Source: Porphyrobacter sp. SLTP (GTDB lineage: Bacteria; Pseudomonadota; Alphaproteobacteria; Sphingomonadales; Sphingomonadaceae). Taken from it: a DNA stretch of 64,000 nt. Where the stretch lies: NCBI RefSeq assembly GCF_009905735.1, contig NZ_JAAALE010000003.1:1-64000 (forward strand), in the 5' to 3' direction. The notes beneath the pieces are model-generated. The model did no database searches and was not told the origin of the DNA. It worked only from the letters and a program-made list of their open reading frames with translations. A program made the position numbers and the translations under genes. Shown in pieces: positions 57,327 to 64,000 of the stretch. Position 1 is the stretch's first letter; every line of letters starts with the position of its first letter.

Positions 57327-57333
57327 TGTGAAA

Positions 57334-57469
57334 TCCCTCCCCGTCCTGCGAGGGATGAGGAGGTGGCACCGCGCAGCGGTGACGGAGGGGTAATCCTCCG
57401 GCAGCGATTTACCCCTCCGTCAGCCCTTCGGGCTGCCACCTCCCCATTCGCCGGGCGAACGGGGAGGGA
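57334..57469. repeat. Palindromic intergenic repeat, family D
   Basis: Inverted ends TCCCTCCCCGT (57334-57344) and ACGGGGAGGGA (57459-57469) enclose nested inverted segments GGAGGTGGCA/TGCCACCTCC and GACGGAGGGGTAA/TTACCCCTCCGTC. It separates convergent NTF2-like genes and could fold into a long cruciform-like hairpin. Confidence 0.82.
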
Positions 57470-57476
57470 CTCAGGC

Positions 57477-57830
57477 TTACTCCCCCACTGGGTCCAAGTA
57501 ATCGCGGTAATAGGTCATCTTGCCGCCGCTGACCTTGTAGATGCCCACTCCGCCGCGCGGCGGATGGCCGTCCATGTGCATCGTCCAGCGCGCCCACACC
57601 GCGTGATCGTCCCCGCAGATCTCGTCGACGGTGAAGTGGACTTTCCGGTCCCCCATCTCCTTTACCATCGTCGTCATGAAGCCGAGGATCGCCTCGCGGC
57701 CCCGGTATTGCCCCCAGATCGGATCTTCGAGAAAGGCGTCCTCGGCGAAGAGGTCGACCAGCTTCGTGTAATCACCGCTGTCCTGAATGCGCCAGAAGTC
57801 CTCGATCACGCGCTGTGCTTCGCCGGGCAT
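57477..57830 (-). CDS. SnoaL/NTF2-like protein
   Basis: A 117-residue NTF2-fold protein from the ATG at 57830. Seen: AQRVIEDFWRIQDSGDYTKLVDLFAEDA, DPIWGQYRGREAI and KMTYYRDYLDP. The Asp-Tyr-x-Asp ending resembles the catalytic strand of epoxide-hydrolase- and ketosteroid-isomerase-type members, but the full epoxide hydrolase residue set is not evident. It is divergent from the AhpD-like gene at 57954. Confidence 0.82.
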   Translation of the reverse strand: MPGEAQRVIEDFWRIQDSGDYTKLVDLFAEDAFLEDPIWGQYRGREAILGFMTTMVKEMGDRKVHFTVDEICGDDHAVWARWTMHMDGHPPRGGVGIYKVSGGKMTYYRDYLDPVGE

Positions 57831-57953
57831 GGCGTTTCTCCCTCGATGTTTCACGCAATCTGCCATGCAGGTCCGCGCCCCCGCCCCTGCGAAAATGGCG
57901 AGGGTGCCGTAACGGCGGGCTCGGGCTAGTCTGATCGTGAAGGAGAGAGCTTC

Positions 57954-58487
57954 ATGTCGACCACTCCGCGCGTATCCTCGGCCATTGCTGGCGAACCGGC
58001 GCATTTCGGGAGCGTGCTCGCGCACCAGCCCGCCATCGCGGCAAGTTTCTTCGCGCTTTACGGGCGGTTCTGGGGCTCGGACGTGCTGGCGGCGCGGATC
58101 AAGGAGGTCGCGCGGATGCGCAACGCCCGCGTCACCGAATGCGGGTTCTGCCGCAATGTCCGCTTCGACAAGGCGGTGGCCGAGGGGCTGGGCGAGGAGG
58201 TGGTGGACGACATCACCGATGGCTACGAGACCTCCGACCGGCTGACCGACACCGAGAAAGCGGTGCTCAAGTTCACCGACGCGCTGATCCACGATCCCGA
58301 GCTGCTGACCGGCGACGCGAAGGCGGCTTTGCAGCGGCACCTTACCCCGCCGCAGATCGCCGAGTTGGGGCTGGGGGTGACGCTGTTCCTCGCGCTCGCC
58401 AAGGCGCTGATCACCATGGGGCTGGAGCCGGAGGTGATGGACCGCACCGTGCTGCCCACGCCTGCCGTGCTGGAGGCCGCAGAATGA
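57954..58487 (+). CDS. Carboxymuconolactone decarboxylase/AhpD-like protein
   Basis: A 177-residue AhpD-fold protein. Glu51-x11-Cys63-x2-Cys66 (TECGFCRNVR) is intact, with Arg70 in place of the usual His, the same change as in the protein at 54366. The C-terminal helices (LTPPQIAELGLGVTLFLALAK) complete the fold. The stop overlaps the next gene by 4 bases. The two proteins may form a complex. Confidence 0.83.
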   Translation: MSTTPRVSSAIAGEPAHFGSVLAHQPAIAASFFALYGRFWGSDVLAARIKEVARMRNARVTECGFCRNVRFDKAVAEGLGEEVVDDITDGYETSDRLTDTEKAVLKFTDALIHDPELLTGDAKAALQRHLTPPQIAELGLGVTLFLALAKALITMGLEPEVMDRTVLPTPAVLEAAE

Positions 58488-58852
58488 CCGCCGTCTGCGC
58501 CGCGCTGGCCGCCGCTCCGGTGCTGGCTGCCCACTACGCCGATTTCCGCGCGAAAGCCGAAGGCGCGCTCGACCCCGCGCTGGTGGCGCTGGTCCGGCAA
58601 GCAGTGGCGCAGGTGCATGGTATCGACAGCGCGCCGATCGAAGAAAGCGCGCTCGACGCCGGAACCCGCGCGGCCATCGCCTATGCGCGGCGGATGCCGT
58701 TCGAGCATACCGCGATCACCGACGCCGAAGCCGCCGCAATGGTCGCGCATCTGGGCGAGCCGGGGTTTGTCGCTTTCTCAGTGGTGACAGCGCTGGCGGA
58801 TGCAGAATGCCGCGCGGAGTTGGTGGGGTTGGCGGAGCTGGCGGGTGCCTAG
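58484..58852 (+). CDS. Degenerate AhpD-like protein without active-site cysteines
   Basis: A 122-residue protein coupled (ATGA) to the intact AhpD-like gene. The helical pattern ALVALVRQAVAQVHGIDSAP aligns with the LVELVR...FNQCRSC segment of AhpD proteins, but the Glu is Ala and both cysteines are lost. The C-terminal FEHTAITDAEAAAMVAHLGEPGFVAF keeps the fold signature. It is probably a non-catalytic partner of the preceding protein. Confidence 0.7.
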   Translation: MTAVCAALAAAPVLAAHYADFRAKAEGALDPALVALVRQAVAQVHGIDSAPIEESALDAGTRAAIAYARRMPFEHTAITDAEAAAMVAHLGEPGFVAFSVVTALADAECRAELVGLAELAGA

Positions 58853-58859
58853 TCTGTCT

Positions 58860-58960
58860 TCGTCATTGCGAGGAGCCGCAGGCGACGCGGCAATCCATGG
58901 ACCGCTGATTGCAATTGCATGATGCGGCCATGGATTGCTTCGCTACGCTCGCAATGACGA
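58860..58960. repeat. Palindromic intergenic repeat, family A, copy 5
   Basis: Termini TCGTCATTGCGAG (58860-58872) and CTCGCAATGACGA (58948-58960) with inner GGCAATCCATGG and CCATGGATTGCTTCG arms. It lies 7 bases from each of the convergent stops flanking it, so it occupies the entire intergenic gap. Confidence 0.88.
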
Positions 58961-58967
58961 GGAGGGA

Positions 58968-59486
58968 CTAACCCAACTCCCGCAGCAGATCGCGCCCATC
59001 CCACCCCTGAGCCGCCGCCGCGACGAAATCGTAGAACCCCGTCAGTTGCGGCGTCGGCTCATACAATTCCAGCATATGCCCCAGGCTCGCGCGGGTATCG
59101 ACAAAGGCGAAGGCGGTGCCCGTCTGCGTCACCGAAAGCTGCGCAAGGGGCGCGCCCTCGGCTTTGAAGCGGGCCATCTCGGCCTCAAGGTCATCGACGA
59201 ACAGCGCCGCGTGATGCAGCCCCTCTTTCCCAGACCCATGCGGAAACATGTCGTGCAGCGCGGATGGATCGGGATTGTGCTGCACCACCAGTTCCACCAT
59301 CACGCTGCCCCATTGGCCATAGGCGCTGGAATGGTCGAAGGGCCGCGCCTCCCCGCGATGCTGCGATGACGCGAGCGCGACATGGCGCAGCACGAAGAAC
59401 GGCCCCGAGCCGAACTGCCGGTGATGCGCCGCTGCTGCCGCTTCAAGATCATTGACCTTGTAGGCCAGTTGCCTGACCGGCAGCAC
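58968..59486 (-). CDS. VOC superfamily protein
   Basis: A 172-residue vicinal-oxygen-chelate protein. The best start is the GTG at 59486, 1 base after the acyl-CoA ligase stop. No ATG is available before the fold begins. Seen: VRQLAYKVNDLEAAAAAH, GLHHAALFVDDLEAEMARF (metal-ligand His pair), and LGHMLELYEPTPQL. It resembles the VOC protein at 20149, including the C-terminal GWDGRDLLREL tail (there GWDGSEPLRKL), so the two are paralogues. Confidence 0.82.
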   Translation of the reverse strand: MLPVRQLAYKVNDLEAAAAAHHRQFGSGPFFVLRHVALASSQHRGEARPFDHSSAYGQWGSVMVELVVQHNPDPSALHDMFPHGSGKEGLHHAALFVDDLEAEMARFKAEGAPLAQLSVTQTGTAFAFVDTRASLGHMLELYEPTPQLTGFYDFVAAAAQGWDGRDLLRELG

Positions 59487-59487
59487 C

Positions 59488-61080
59488 TCAGTTGACCGCC
59501 CGGTCCTTGCCCACCCAATAGGGCGCGCGCAGCTCGCGGCGCAGGATCTTGCCCGAAGGGTTCCGCGGCAGAGCGGCAATGAAATCGACCGTCTTGGGGC
59601 ACTTGTAGCCCGCGATCAGCGTGCGGGCGTGGGCGATCAGTTCTGCCTCGGTCAGGGTTTCGCCCGGCTTCACCACCACGCAGGCCTTCACCGCCTCGCC
59701 CCACTTGGGGTCGGGCACGCCGATCACGGCGACATCCGCCACCTTGGGGTGCGAATAGAGCGCGTTCTCGACCTCGGCTGGATAGACGTTCTCGCCGCCC
59801 GAGATGATCATGTCCTTCACCCGGTCGTGGATGTAGAGATAGCCGTCCTCGTCAAGGTATCCGGCGTCGCCCGTGCGCAGCCAGCCTTCGGCATCGATGG
59901 TCGCAGCGGTGGCTTCGGGGTTGTTCCAGTACCCACGCATGTTCTTGCTTGAACGCGTTGCGATCTCGCCCACGGTGCCCACCGGGACCGGGTTGCCCGC
60001 CTCGTCGATGATCTTGAGCTCGACTCCTGCCAGCGGCTTGCCGACGCTGCGCATCCGGGGCGAGCCCTCGGGCACGTGATCCTCGGGATCGAGCGCGACG
60101 ATCGTGCCGCTGGTCTCGGTCATCCCGTACATCTGCACAAAGCCGCAGCCGATCACCCGCATCGCCTCGCGCATCAGTTCGAGCGGGATCGGTGAGGCGC
60201 CGTAGGTGATGTATTTGAGGCGGCTGAAATCGGTCTCGGCCACGCGCGGGTGGTTGAGCAGAATCTGGATCGCGGCGGGGACGAGGAAGATCTTGGAGAT
60301 GTTGAAATTGGCGATCAGGTCCAGTGCCTTGGTCGGATCATATTCCGGCAGGACGATGGAATTGGTCCCCGCGACCATCGTGCCGATGCCAGTGCCGGTG
60401 CCGCTGATGTGGAAGCACGGCATGGCGAGCAGCGTGACATCGCCCGGGATCGGCTCCTGCCAGCCGCGCATCTCGTCTGCCGCGGCTGTGGCATCGCGGC
60501 TCGACAGGATCGAGCCATGGGTCATCACCGCCCCTTTGGGCTTGCCGGTGGTGCCCGAGGTGTAGAGTTGCAGCGCATCGTCTTCAGCCCGGACACGGTG
60601 GGCGGGCGGCGTGGCGGGGAAGCCGTCGCGCCAGGTGCGATAATCGGTGCCTGCGAAGTCCGGCGCGTCGATGCCGATCACCTGCTCCAGCCGCGGGCAG
60701 TCTGCGCGGATGCCGGCGAGCACTTCGGCAAAGCCTTCGCCGATGAACACCACGCGGGCCTGACAATTGTCGAGGATATAGGCGACTTCCGGCGCGGCGA
60801 GGCGCCAGTTGACCGGGGTCATCACCGCCCCGATGCGCGCCGCGCCGAGGAAGGCTTCGAAATAGAGCGGATGGTTCTTGCCGAGGAAGGCCACGCGCTC
60901 ACCCGGCTTGACGCCCAGTGCCGCCAGCCCGTTCGCCGCCCGGTTGGCGCCTTCATCGAGTTCGGCGAAGCTGATCTCCTCGCCCGCGTAGGTGAAGGCG
61001 ATAACGTCCCCCTGAACGCGCGCGTGATCGCGCACGACGTCGCAAAAGGACTCCGCTGCCAATGCTGTGTTCTCTCCCAT
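59488..61080 (-). CDS. Acyl-CoA synthetase (ANL superfamily)
   Basis: A 530-residue CoA ligase. P-loop YTSGTTGKPKGA near 176-187, adenylation motif YGMTETSG, hinge region DRVKDMIISGGENVYPAEVE, and catalytic Lys in NPSGKILRREL. ATG at 61080 was chosen. A longer frame to 61122 lacks a ribosome binding site. It probably activates a carboxylic acid of the catabolic pathway. It is coupled to the VOC protein gene and divergent from a hotdog thioesterase. Confidence 0.91.
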   Translation of the reverse strand: MGENTALAAESFCDVVRDHARVQGDVIAFTYAGEEISFAELDEGANRAANGLAALGVKPGERVAFLGKNHPLYFEAFLGAARIGAVMTPVNWRLAAPEVAYILDNCQARVVFIGEGFAEVLAGIRADCPRLEQVIGIDAPDFAGTDYRTWRDGFPATPPAHRVRAEDDALQLYTSGTTGKPKGAVMTHGSILSSRDATAAADEMRGWQEPIPGDVTLLAMPCFHISGTGTGIGTMVAGTNSIVLPEYDPTKALDLIANFNISKIFLVPAAIQILLNHPRVAETDFSRLKYITYGASPIPLELMREAMRVIGCGFVQMYGMTETSGTIVALDPEDHVPEGSPRMRSVGKPLAGVELKIIDEAGNPVPVGTVGEIATRSSKNMRGYWNNPEATAATIDAEGWLRTGDAGYLDEDGYLYIHDRVKDMIISGGENVYPAEVENALYSHPKVADVAVIGVPDPKWGEAVKACVVVKPGETLTEAELIAHARTLIAGYKCPKTVDFIAALPRNPSGKILRRELRAPYWVGKDRAVN

Positions 61081-61165
61081 GCGGGCAAGGATAGGCCCTG
61101 GCGCTGCGCCTGTCATTGGCACAATTCATAGCGGCGCGCGCGACAGGCGGCGTTAGGGTGCGGGG

Positions 61166-61570
61166 ATGGACATTCCTTCGGGCTTTGCACCGGCCGGTTT
61201 CACCCCCGGCTTTCTCGACCATGGCGGGCCGTACTATCTCGGGCCTGCTTGGGAGGGCGTACGGGTGGTCGGTTTGCTGATCTGCCCGCACCATATCAAC
61301 TATCAGGACGGCGCGCATGGCGGGGTGATCTCGACCTTCGCCGATGTTGCCTTAAGCCACGCAGTCTACGATGCCGAGCGGCCGCGGCTGTCGCCCTCGA
61401 CCGTGACGCTGACGGTCAACTACCTCAGCGGCACGCGGCTGGGCGACTGGCTGGAGGCGCGGGTGCGGATCGACCGGCTGGGCGGGCGTACGGCCTATAC
61501 GTCAGGCGGGGTGTGGCGCGGCGATGAGCAGATCGCGACGATGAGCGGGGTATTTGCGATCCGGCGTTGA
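61166..61570 (+). CDS. PaaI-type hotdog thioesterase
   Basis: A 134-residue hotdog-fold thioesterase. Family motif HINYQDGAHGGVISTFADVAL (43-63), with the catalytic Asp in the helix end (FADVALSH), and the C-terminal strand GRTAYTSGGVWRGDEQIATMSGVF. It hydrolyses aromatic or medium acyl-CoA thioesters. It is divergent from the CoA ligase gene, so the two may be opposite activities of one pathway. Confidence 0.86.
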   Translation: MDIPSGFAPAGFTPGFLDHGGPYYLGPAWEGVRVVGLLICPHHINYQDGAHGGVISTFADVALSHAVYDAERPRLSPSTVTLTVNYLSGTRLGDWLEARVRIDRLGGRTAYTSGGVWRGDEQIATMSGVFAIRR

Positions 61571-61787
61571 TCGGGTTCGCGCAGAGACCGCAGGGGAGCA
61601 GAGGCCGCAGATTGGCTCACGCTAAGCCGCAAAGAGGCCAAGATGTTGGATGTCATCGCGGCCATGCGCTCCCTCTTGGCCCCTTGGCGACTTGGCGCGA
61701 ACCATGATCAAAGCGCCGCTACCGCGGCGGGAGCAACGCCTCTGCGGTCTCCTTTCCTCCGCGGTCTTTGCGAGAAACTCCTTTCTA
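61571..61787. repeat. Non-coding gap with inverted repeat remnants, family E
   Basis: This 217-base gap holds imperfect inverted segments: AGAGACCGCAGGGGAGCAGA (from 61584) is complementary in part to TCTGCGGTCTCC (61742-61753). GCCGCAAAGAGGCCAAG lies opposite CTTGGCCCCTTGGCG in the middle. This looks like another palindromic repeat type. No open frame with a credible start is contained in it. Confidence 0.55.
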
Positions 61788-62327
61788 CTACCCCAACCAC
61801 CGCCTCACGGCTGCCGTCGAGGGATCGCGCTCGTCGTGGTATCCGGCCGCGCCTTCGGGCGTGTCGGAGAGGTCAACGCCCTCCATCACCCGGAACTCGC
61901 GCCAGTCATAGAGGCCGGTGCGCTGGGCGATGCGCCATGCGCCGTCCCGCTTCTCGAAGCGGTCGACATAGCGGCCCGCCACGATCGCGGAATAGATCAT
62001 GCCCTTGTCGGGAAACACCGCCGCCAGCGGATAGCCCGGCGGGACGGTGTGCATTGCGGTCATATAGGTTTCGGTGTGGCAGACGTCTGCGCCATCGAAG
62101 CCGAAGATCGTCTGGCCAAGCTGGTGCTGGGTCGCAAGGCACGGGTCGATCACCGCGCGCGCCTGATCCACAAACCCGCGCCAATCGCCCTCGATCGTGC
62201 CGAAGCGGAACATCGCGTCCGCGTGAAACAGATGCTCCATCATCCCCCACCGCCGCCGGTCAATCGCATGGGCATAAGCGGCGAGGATGTCGCGGATGGC
62301 TTCGCGGTCTTCAAGGGTTCCGGTCAT
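61788..62327 (-). CDS. SnoaL_4/NTF2-like protein
   Basis: A 179-residue NTF2-fold protein, parallel in layout to that at 56805: EAIRDILAAYAHAIDRRRWGMMEHLFHADA, TQHQLGQTIFGFDG, and AGRYVDRFEKRDGAWRIAQRTGLYDW. It overlaps the MDR reductase gene by 4 bases and so belongs to the same transcript. Function is unknown beyond the fold. Confidence 0.85.
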   Translation of the reverse strand: MTGTLEDREAIRDILAAYAHAIDRRRWGMMEHLFHADAMFRFGTIEGDWRGFVDQARAVIDPCLATQHQLGQTIFGFDGADVCHTETYMTAMHTVPPGYPLAAVFPDKGMIYSAIVAGRYVDRFEKRDGAWRIAQRTGLYDWREFRVMEGVDLSDTPEGAAGYHDERDPSTAAVRRWLG

Positions 62328-63325
62328 GCGTCAAGCTCCACGATCACCTTGCCGATATTGCCGCCGGTGAACAGCTTGGCATAGGCGGTAAGGGTGTTTT
62401 CCAGCCCCCGCGTCACGTCATAGGGCATGACGAGCTCGCCCACCTCGGTCCACTCGCGCAAGCGGCGGGTGAGGGCGGGGCCTTCATGCATGAAGTCGGG
62501 CGAGAAGAACCCCTCGATCCGCAGGCGCCGCATCAGCACCTGATCGAATTCGCGCGGGCTTGTGCGCCCCCCGCCGGTGTAGTCGGCGAGCAAGCCGCAC
62601 ACCGCGATGCGGCCATAGTGGTTCATCCGGGTGAGCACCCGATCGAGCAGCGCTCCGCCGACATTGTCGAAATAGATGTCGAACCCGCCAGCCGCATCAA
62701 GCTGCCCGCCCACATCCGCAGCCTTGTAATCGACCGCCCCGGCGATCCCCAATTCGTCGGTCAGGTAAGCGCACTTGGCTACGCCCCCGGCAATGCCCCA
62801 CGCCTCGCAGCCGAGCAGCTTGGCGACCTGCACCGCGAGTATCCCGGTGGCGCCCGCGGCGGCGGAGACCAGCACCCGCTCGCCCGGCTTGGCCGCGCCG
62901 GTCTGTTCCACGCCCCACAGTGCGGTCCAGCCGTTCATGCCGAGCGGGCCGAACCACGCGCGGCGGTCAGTGACGGTCGGATCGAGCACAATCGCGCCCG
63001 ACATCACTGCATCGACCGTGCTGACATCGGCCCACTGCCCGAAGGCGCGCACCAGATCGCCGGGCGCGAAGCCATCGGCGCGGCTTTCCGTCACTTCGCC
63101 CAGCACCAGCCCCGACATCGGGATGCCGAGCGGGAGCGGCGGCTGATACCCGTCCTCGCGGTCGGTCAGCCACATCCGGGTGCCGGCATCCATCGACAGG
63201 TGCGAATTGCGAATGCGGATTTCGCCTGCCCCCAGCGGGGCGAGCGGCGCCTCGTCCAGCTCCAGCGCGGCGGCGAAGTCGGTGCCTTCGGGGCGGCGCG
63301 CGATGCGCCAGAAACGGTTCTGCAT
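62324..63325 (-). CDS. MDR-family NADP-dependent oxidoreductase
   Basis: A 333-residue MDR reductase, third of its kind in the window. Seen: NRFWRIARRPEGTDFAAALEL, LSMDAGTRMWL, LVSAAAGATGILAVQVAKLLGC, DIYFDNVGGALLDRVL, and the C-terminal YAKLFTGGNIGKVIVEL. It has no zinc ligands. It probably reduces an enone or enoyl intermediate. It forms a two-gene operon with an NTF2-like protein. Confidence 0.88.
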   Translation of the reverse strand: MQNRFWRIARRPEGTDFAAALELDEAPLAPLGAGEIRIRNSHLSMDAGTRMWLTDREDGYQPPLPLGIPMSGLVLGEVTESRADGFAPGDLVRAFGQWADVSTVDAVMSGAIVLDPTVTDRRAWFGPLGMNGWTALWGVEQTGAAKPGERVLVSAAAGATGILAVQVAKLLGCEAWGIAGGVAKCAYLTDELGIAGAVDYKAADVGGQLDAAGGFDIYFDNVGGALLDRVLTRMNHYGRIAVCGLLADYTGGGRTSPREFDQVLMRRLRIEGFFSPDFMHEGPALTRRLREWTEVGELVMPYDVTRGLENTLTAYAKLFTGGNIGKVIVELDA

Positions 63326-63470
63326 CCCGGCACATTCCGGGCGCTGCGCCGCTACGGCAACCCCGCCTTTTCGCTAGGGGGGAAAAGGCGCTGGCTATCA
63401 AATTGGCGCGGTGCGTGAGGGCGGGGCGCTTCCTAGTCTGCCCGGCAATCATAATACGGGAGAGACACGA

Positions 63471-64000
63471 ATGGCACTTATCACAGTGATCGGAGCAAGC
63501 GGCCGGCAAGGTCTGGCGCAGGTGCGGCAGGCGCTTGCCGCAGGGTACGATGTGCGCGCCATCTCGCGCCGCCCGGACGCGCTGGAGGGCGCGCCGGTCG
63601 AGGGCGTGGAGCGGGTCGAGGTGCGGCCGATGGATCTCTACGACACCTCAACCTTCGTCGACGCGCTCGAAGGCAGTGACTACATCTTCTACACCCACCC
63701 GCTGCAAGCCCGCGCCGACCGCGCCTATCTGATCGGCGAGGTCGGCAAGGCCGCTGCGCATATCGGCGTGAAGCGCGTGGTGTGGAACACCTCGAGCTGG
63801 ATTCCGGACAAGCCGGGCGATCCCTTCACCTATGGCGAGAACACCAAGGGCATCAACGCGCTGTGGCGTTCGGGCGCGCCGGGGACAGTGTTCGGGTCCG
63901 TGCTGTTCATGGACAACCTGCTGACCAACTGGGCGCGGCCCTTCATCGTCAATGAGGGCCGGTATGTGTACCCGCACAACCCCAACCTCCAGGCGAACTG
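63471..64000 (+). CDS. NmrA-like NAD(P)-binding protein (C-terminus beyond window edge)
   Basis: The first 176 codons of an atypical SDR (NmrA/HSCARG-like). Nucleotide motif VIGASGRQGLAQVRQALAAG (6-25), ISRRPDAL after strand two, and MDLYDTSTFVDALEGSDYIFY. The segment VVWNTSSWIPDKPGDPFTY replaces the Tyr-Lys catalytic pair, suggesting a sensor or isoflavone-reductase-like role. ATG follows GGGAGAGACACGA. The gene continues past base 64000. Confidence 0.82.
   Translation, partial: MALITVIGASGRQGLAQVRQALAAGYDVRAISRRPDALEGAPVEGVERVEVRPMDLYDTSTFVDALEGSDYIFYTHPLQARADRAYLIGEVGKAAAHIGVKRVVWNTSSWIPDKPGDPFTYGENTKGINALWRSGAPGTVFGSVLFMDNLLTNWARPFIVNEGRYVYPHNPNLQAN

Noticed and set aside
34139..58960. 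CRISPR array from the recurring repeat
   Set aside because: Copies are kilobases apart, palindromic over their whole length and not regularly spaced. No cas genes are seen.
61643..63418. 591-codon plus-strand frame over the NTF2-like and MDR genes
   Set aside because: Begins in low-complexity, repeat-derived sequence and runs antisense to two well-supported genes.
1..64000. tRNA, rRNA or riboswitch genes
   Set aside because: I found no cloverleaf with conserved TTCGA-type loops, no rRNA-like sequence and no recognisable riboswitch core on either strand by eye. A covariance-model search would be needed to exclude short RNAs.

Overview
The window looks like a chromosomal segment of an alphaproteobacterium of the order Sphingomonadales, most likely Erythrobacteraceae (Erythrobacter/Porphyrobacter-like). 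The reasons are high GC content, a serine palmitoyltransferase with its own acyl carrier protein (sphingolipid synthesis), a DivK regulator, a DksA with an eroded zinc finger, a gene transfer agent (GTA) cluster of the alphaproteobacterial type, and families of intergenic palindromic repeats that I associate with sphingomonads. I saw no tRNA, rRNA, CRISPR array, integrase or insertion sequence.

Layout. 1-0.7 kb: start of an OmpA-like porin gene, cut by the window edge. 0.9-14.8 kb (all minus strand): a contiguous, apparently intact GTA structural cluster running from terminase small subunit (14.8 kb) to the host-specificity/baseplate protein and a DUF2793 protein (0.9 kb). Its leader has a near-consensus promoter followed directly by a strong intrinsic terminator before the first gene, and the capsid gene is bracketed by two more hairpins. 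14.9-16.4 kb: acp-spt sphingolipid pair. 16.6-17.5 kb: a Pycsar-effector-type (PycTM/DUF5706) membrane protein and a small membrane protein. 17.5-23.8 kb: acyl-CoA ligase, LuxR-type regulator, VOC protein, Rieske oxygenase, SDR and an isomerase-like TIM barrel. 23.8-33.1 kb: mostly housekeeping genes: divK, a five-gene overlapping operon (DUF3572, HAD, RidA, GDPD, FemAB-like), Sel1, dksA, PilZ, an orphan peptide-binding lipoprotein, DUF4112, and kynA-kynU for tryptophan catabolism.

33.2-64 kb: a dense catabolic region. The operon at 33.2-40.9 kb (P450, two unlike acyl-CoA dehydrogenases, DUF35 protein, Ltp2-like thiolase-fold protein, SDRs, ThuA-like protein) resembles the mycobacterial igr operon that removes the last part of the cholesterol side chain. 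Around it are two more P450s, a second Rieske oxygenase, a ketosteroid-dehydrogenase-like flavoprotein, an epoxide hydrolase with a complete limonene-epoxide-hydrolase catalytic set, three MDR-type reductases, a molybdopterin oxidoreductase with mobA, an acyl-CoA ligase, a thioesterase, and many small NTF2-fold, ABM, AhpD-like and VOC proteins. Together they suggest oxidation and CoA-dependent breakdown of a polycyclic or isoprenoid-type compound. The substrate cannot be read from the sequence. No ferredoxin or ferredoxin reductase for the P450s and Rieske enzymes is present here.

The junctions between catabolic blocks carry five full copies of one ~100-118 bp inverted-repeat element plus single copies of other palindromic elements. 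No stretch longer than about 300 bases lacks a gene.
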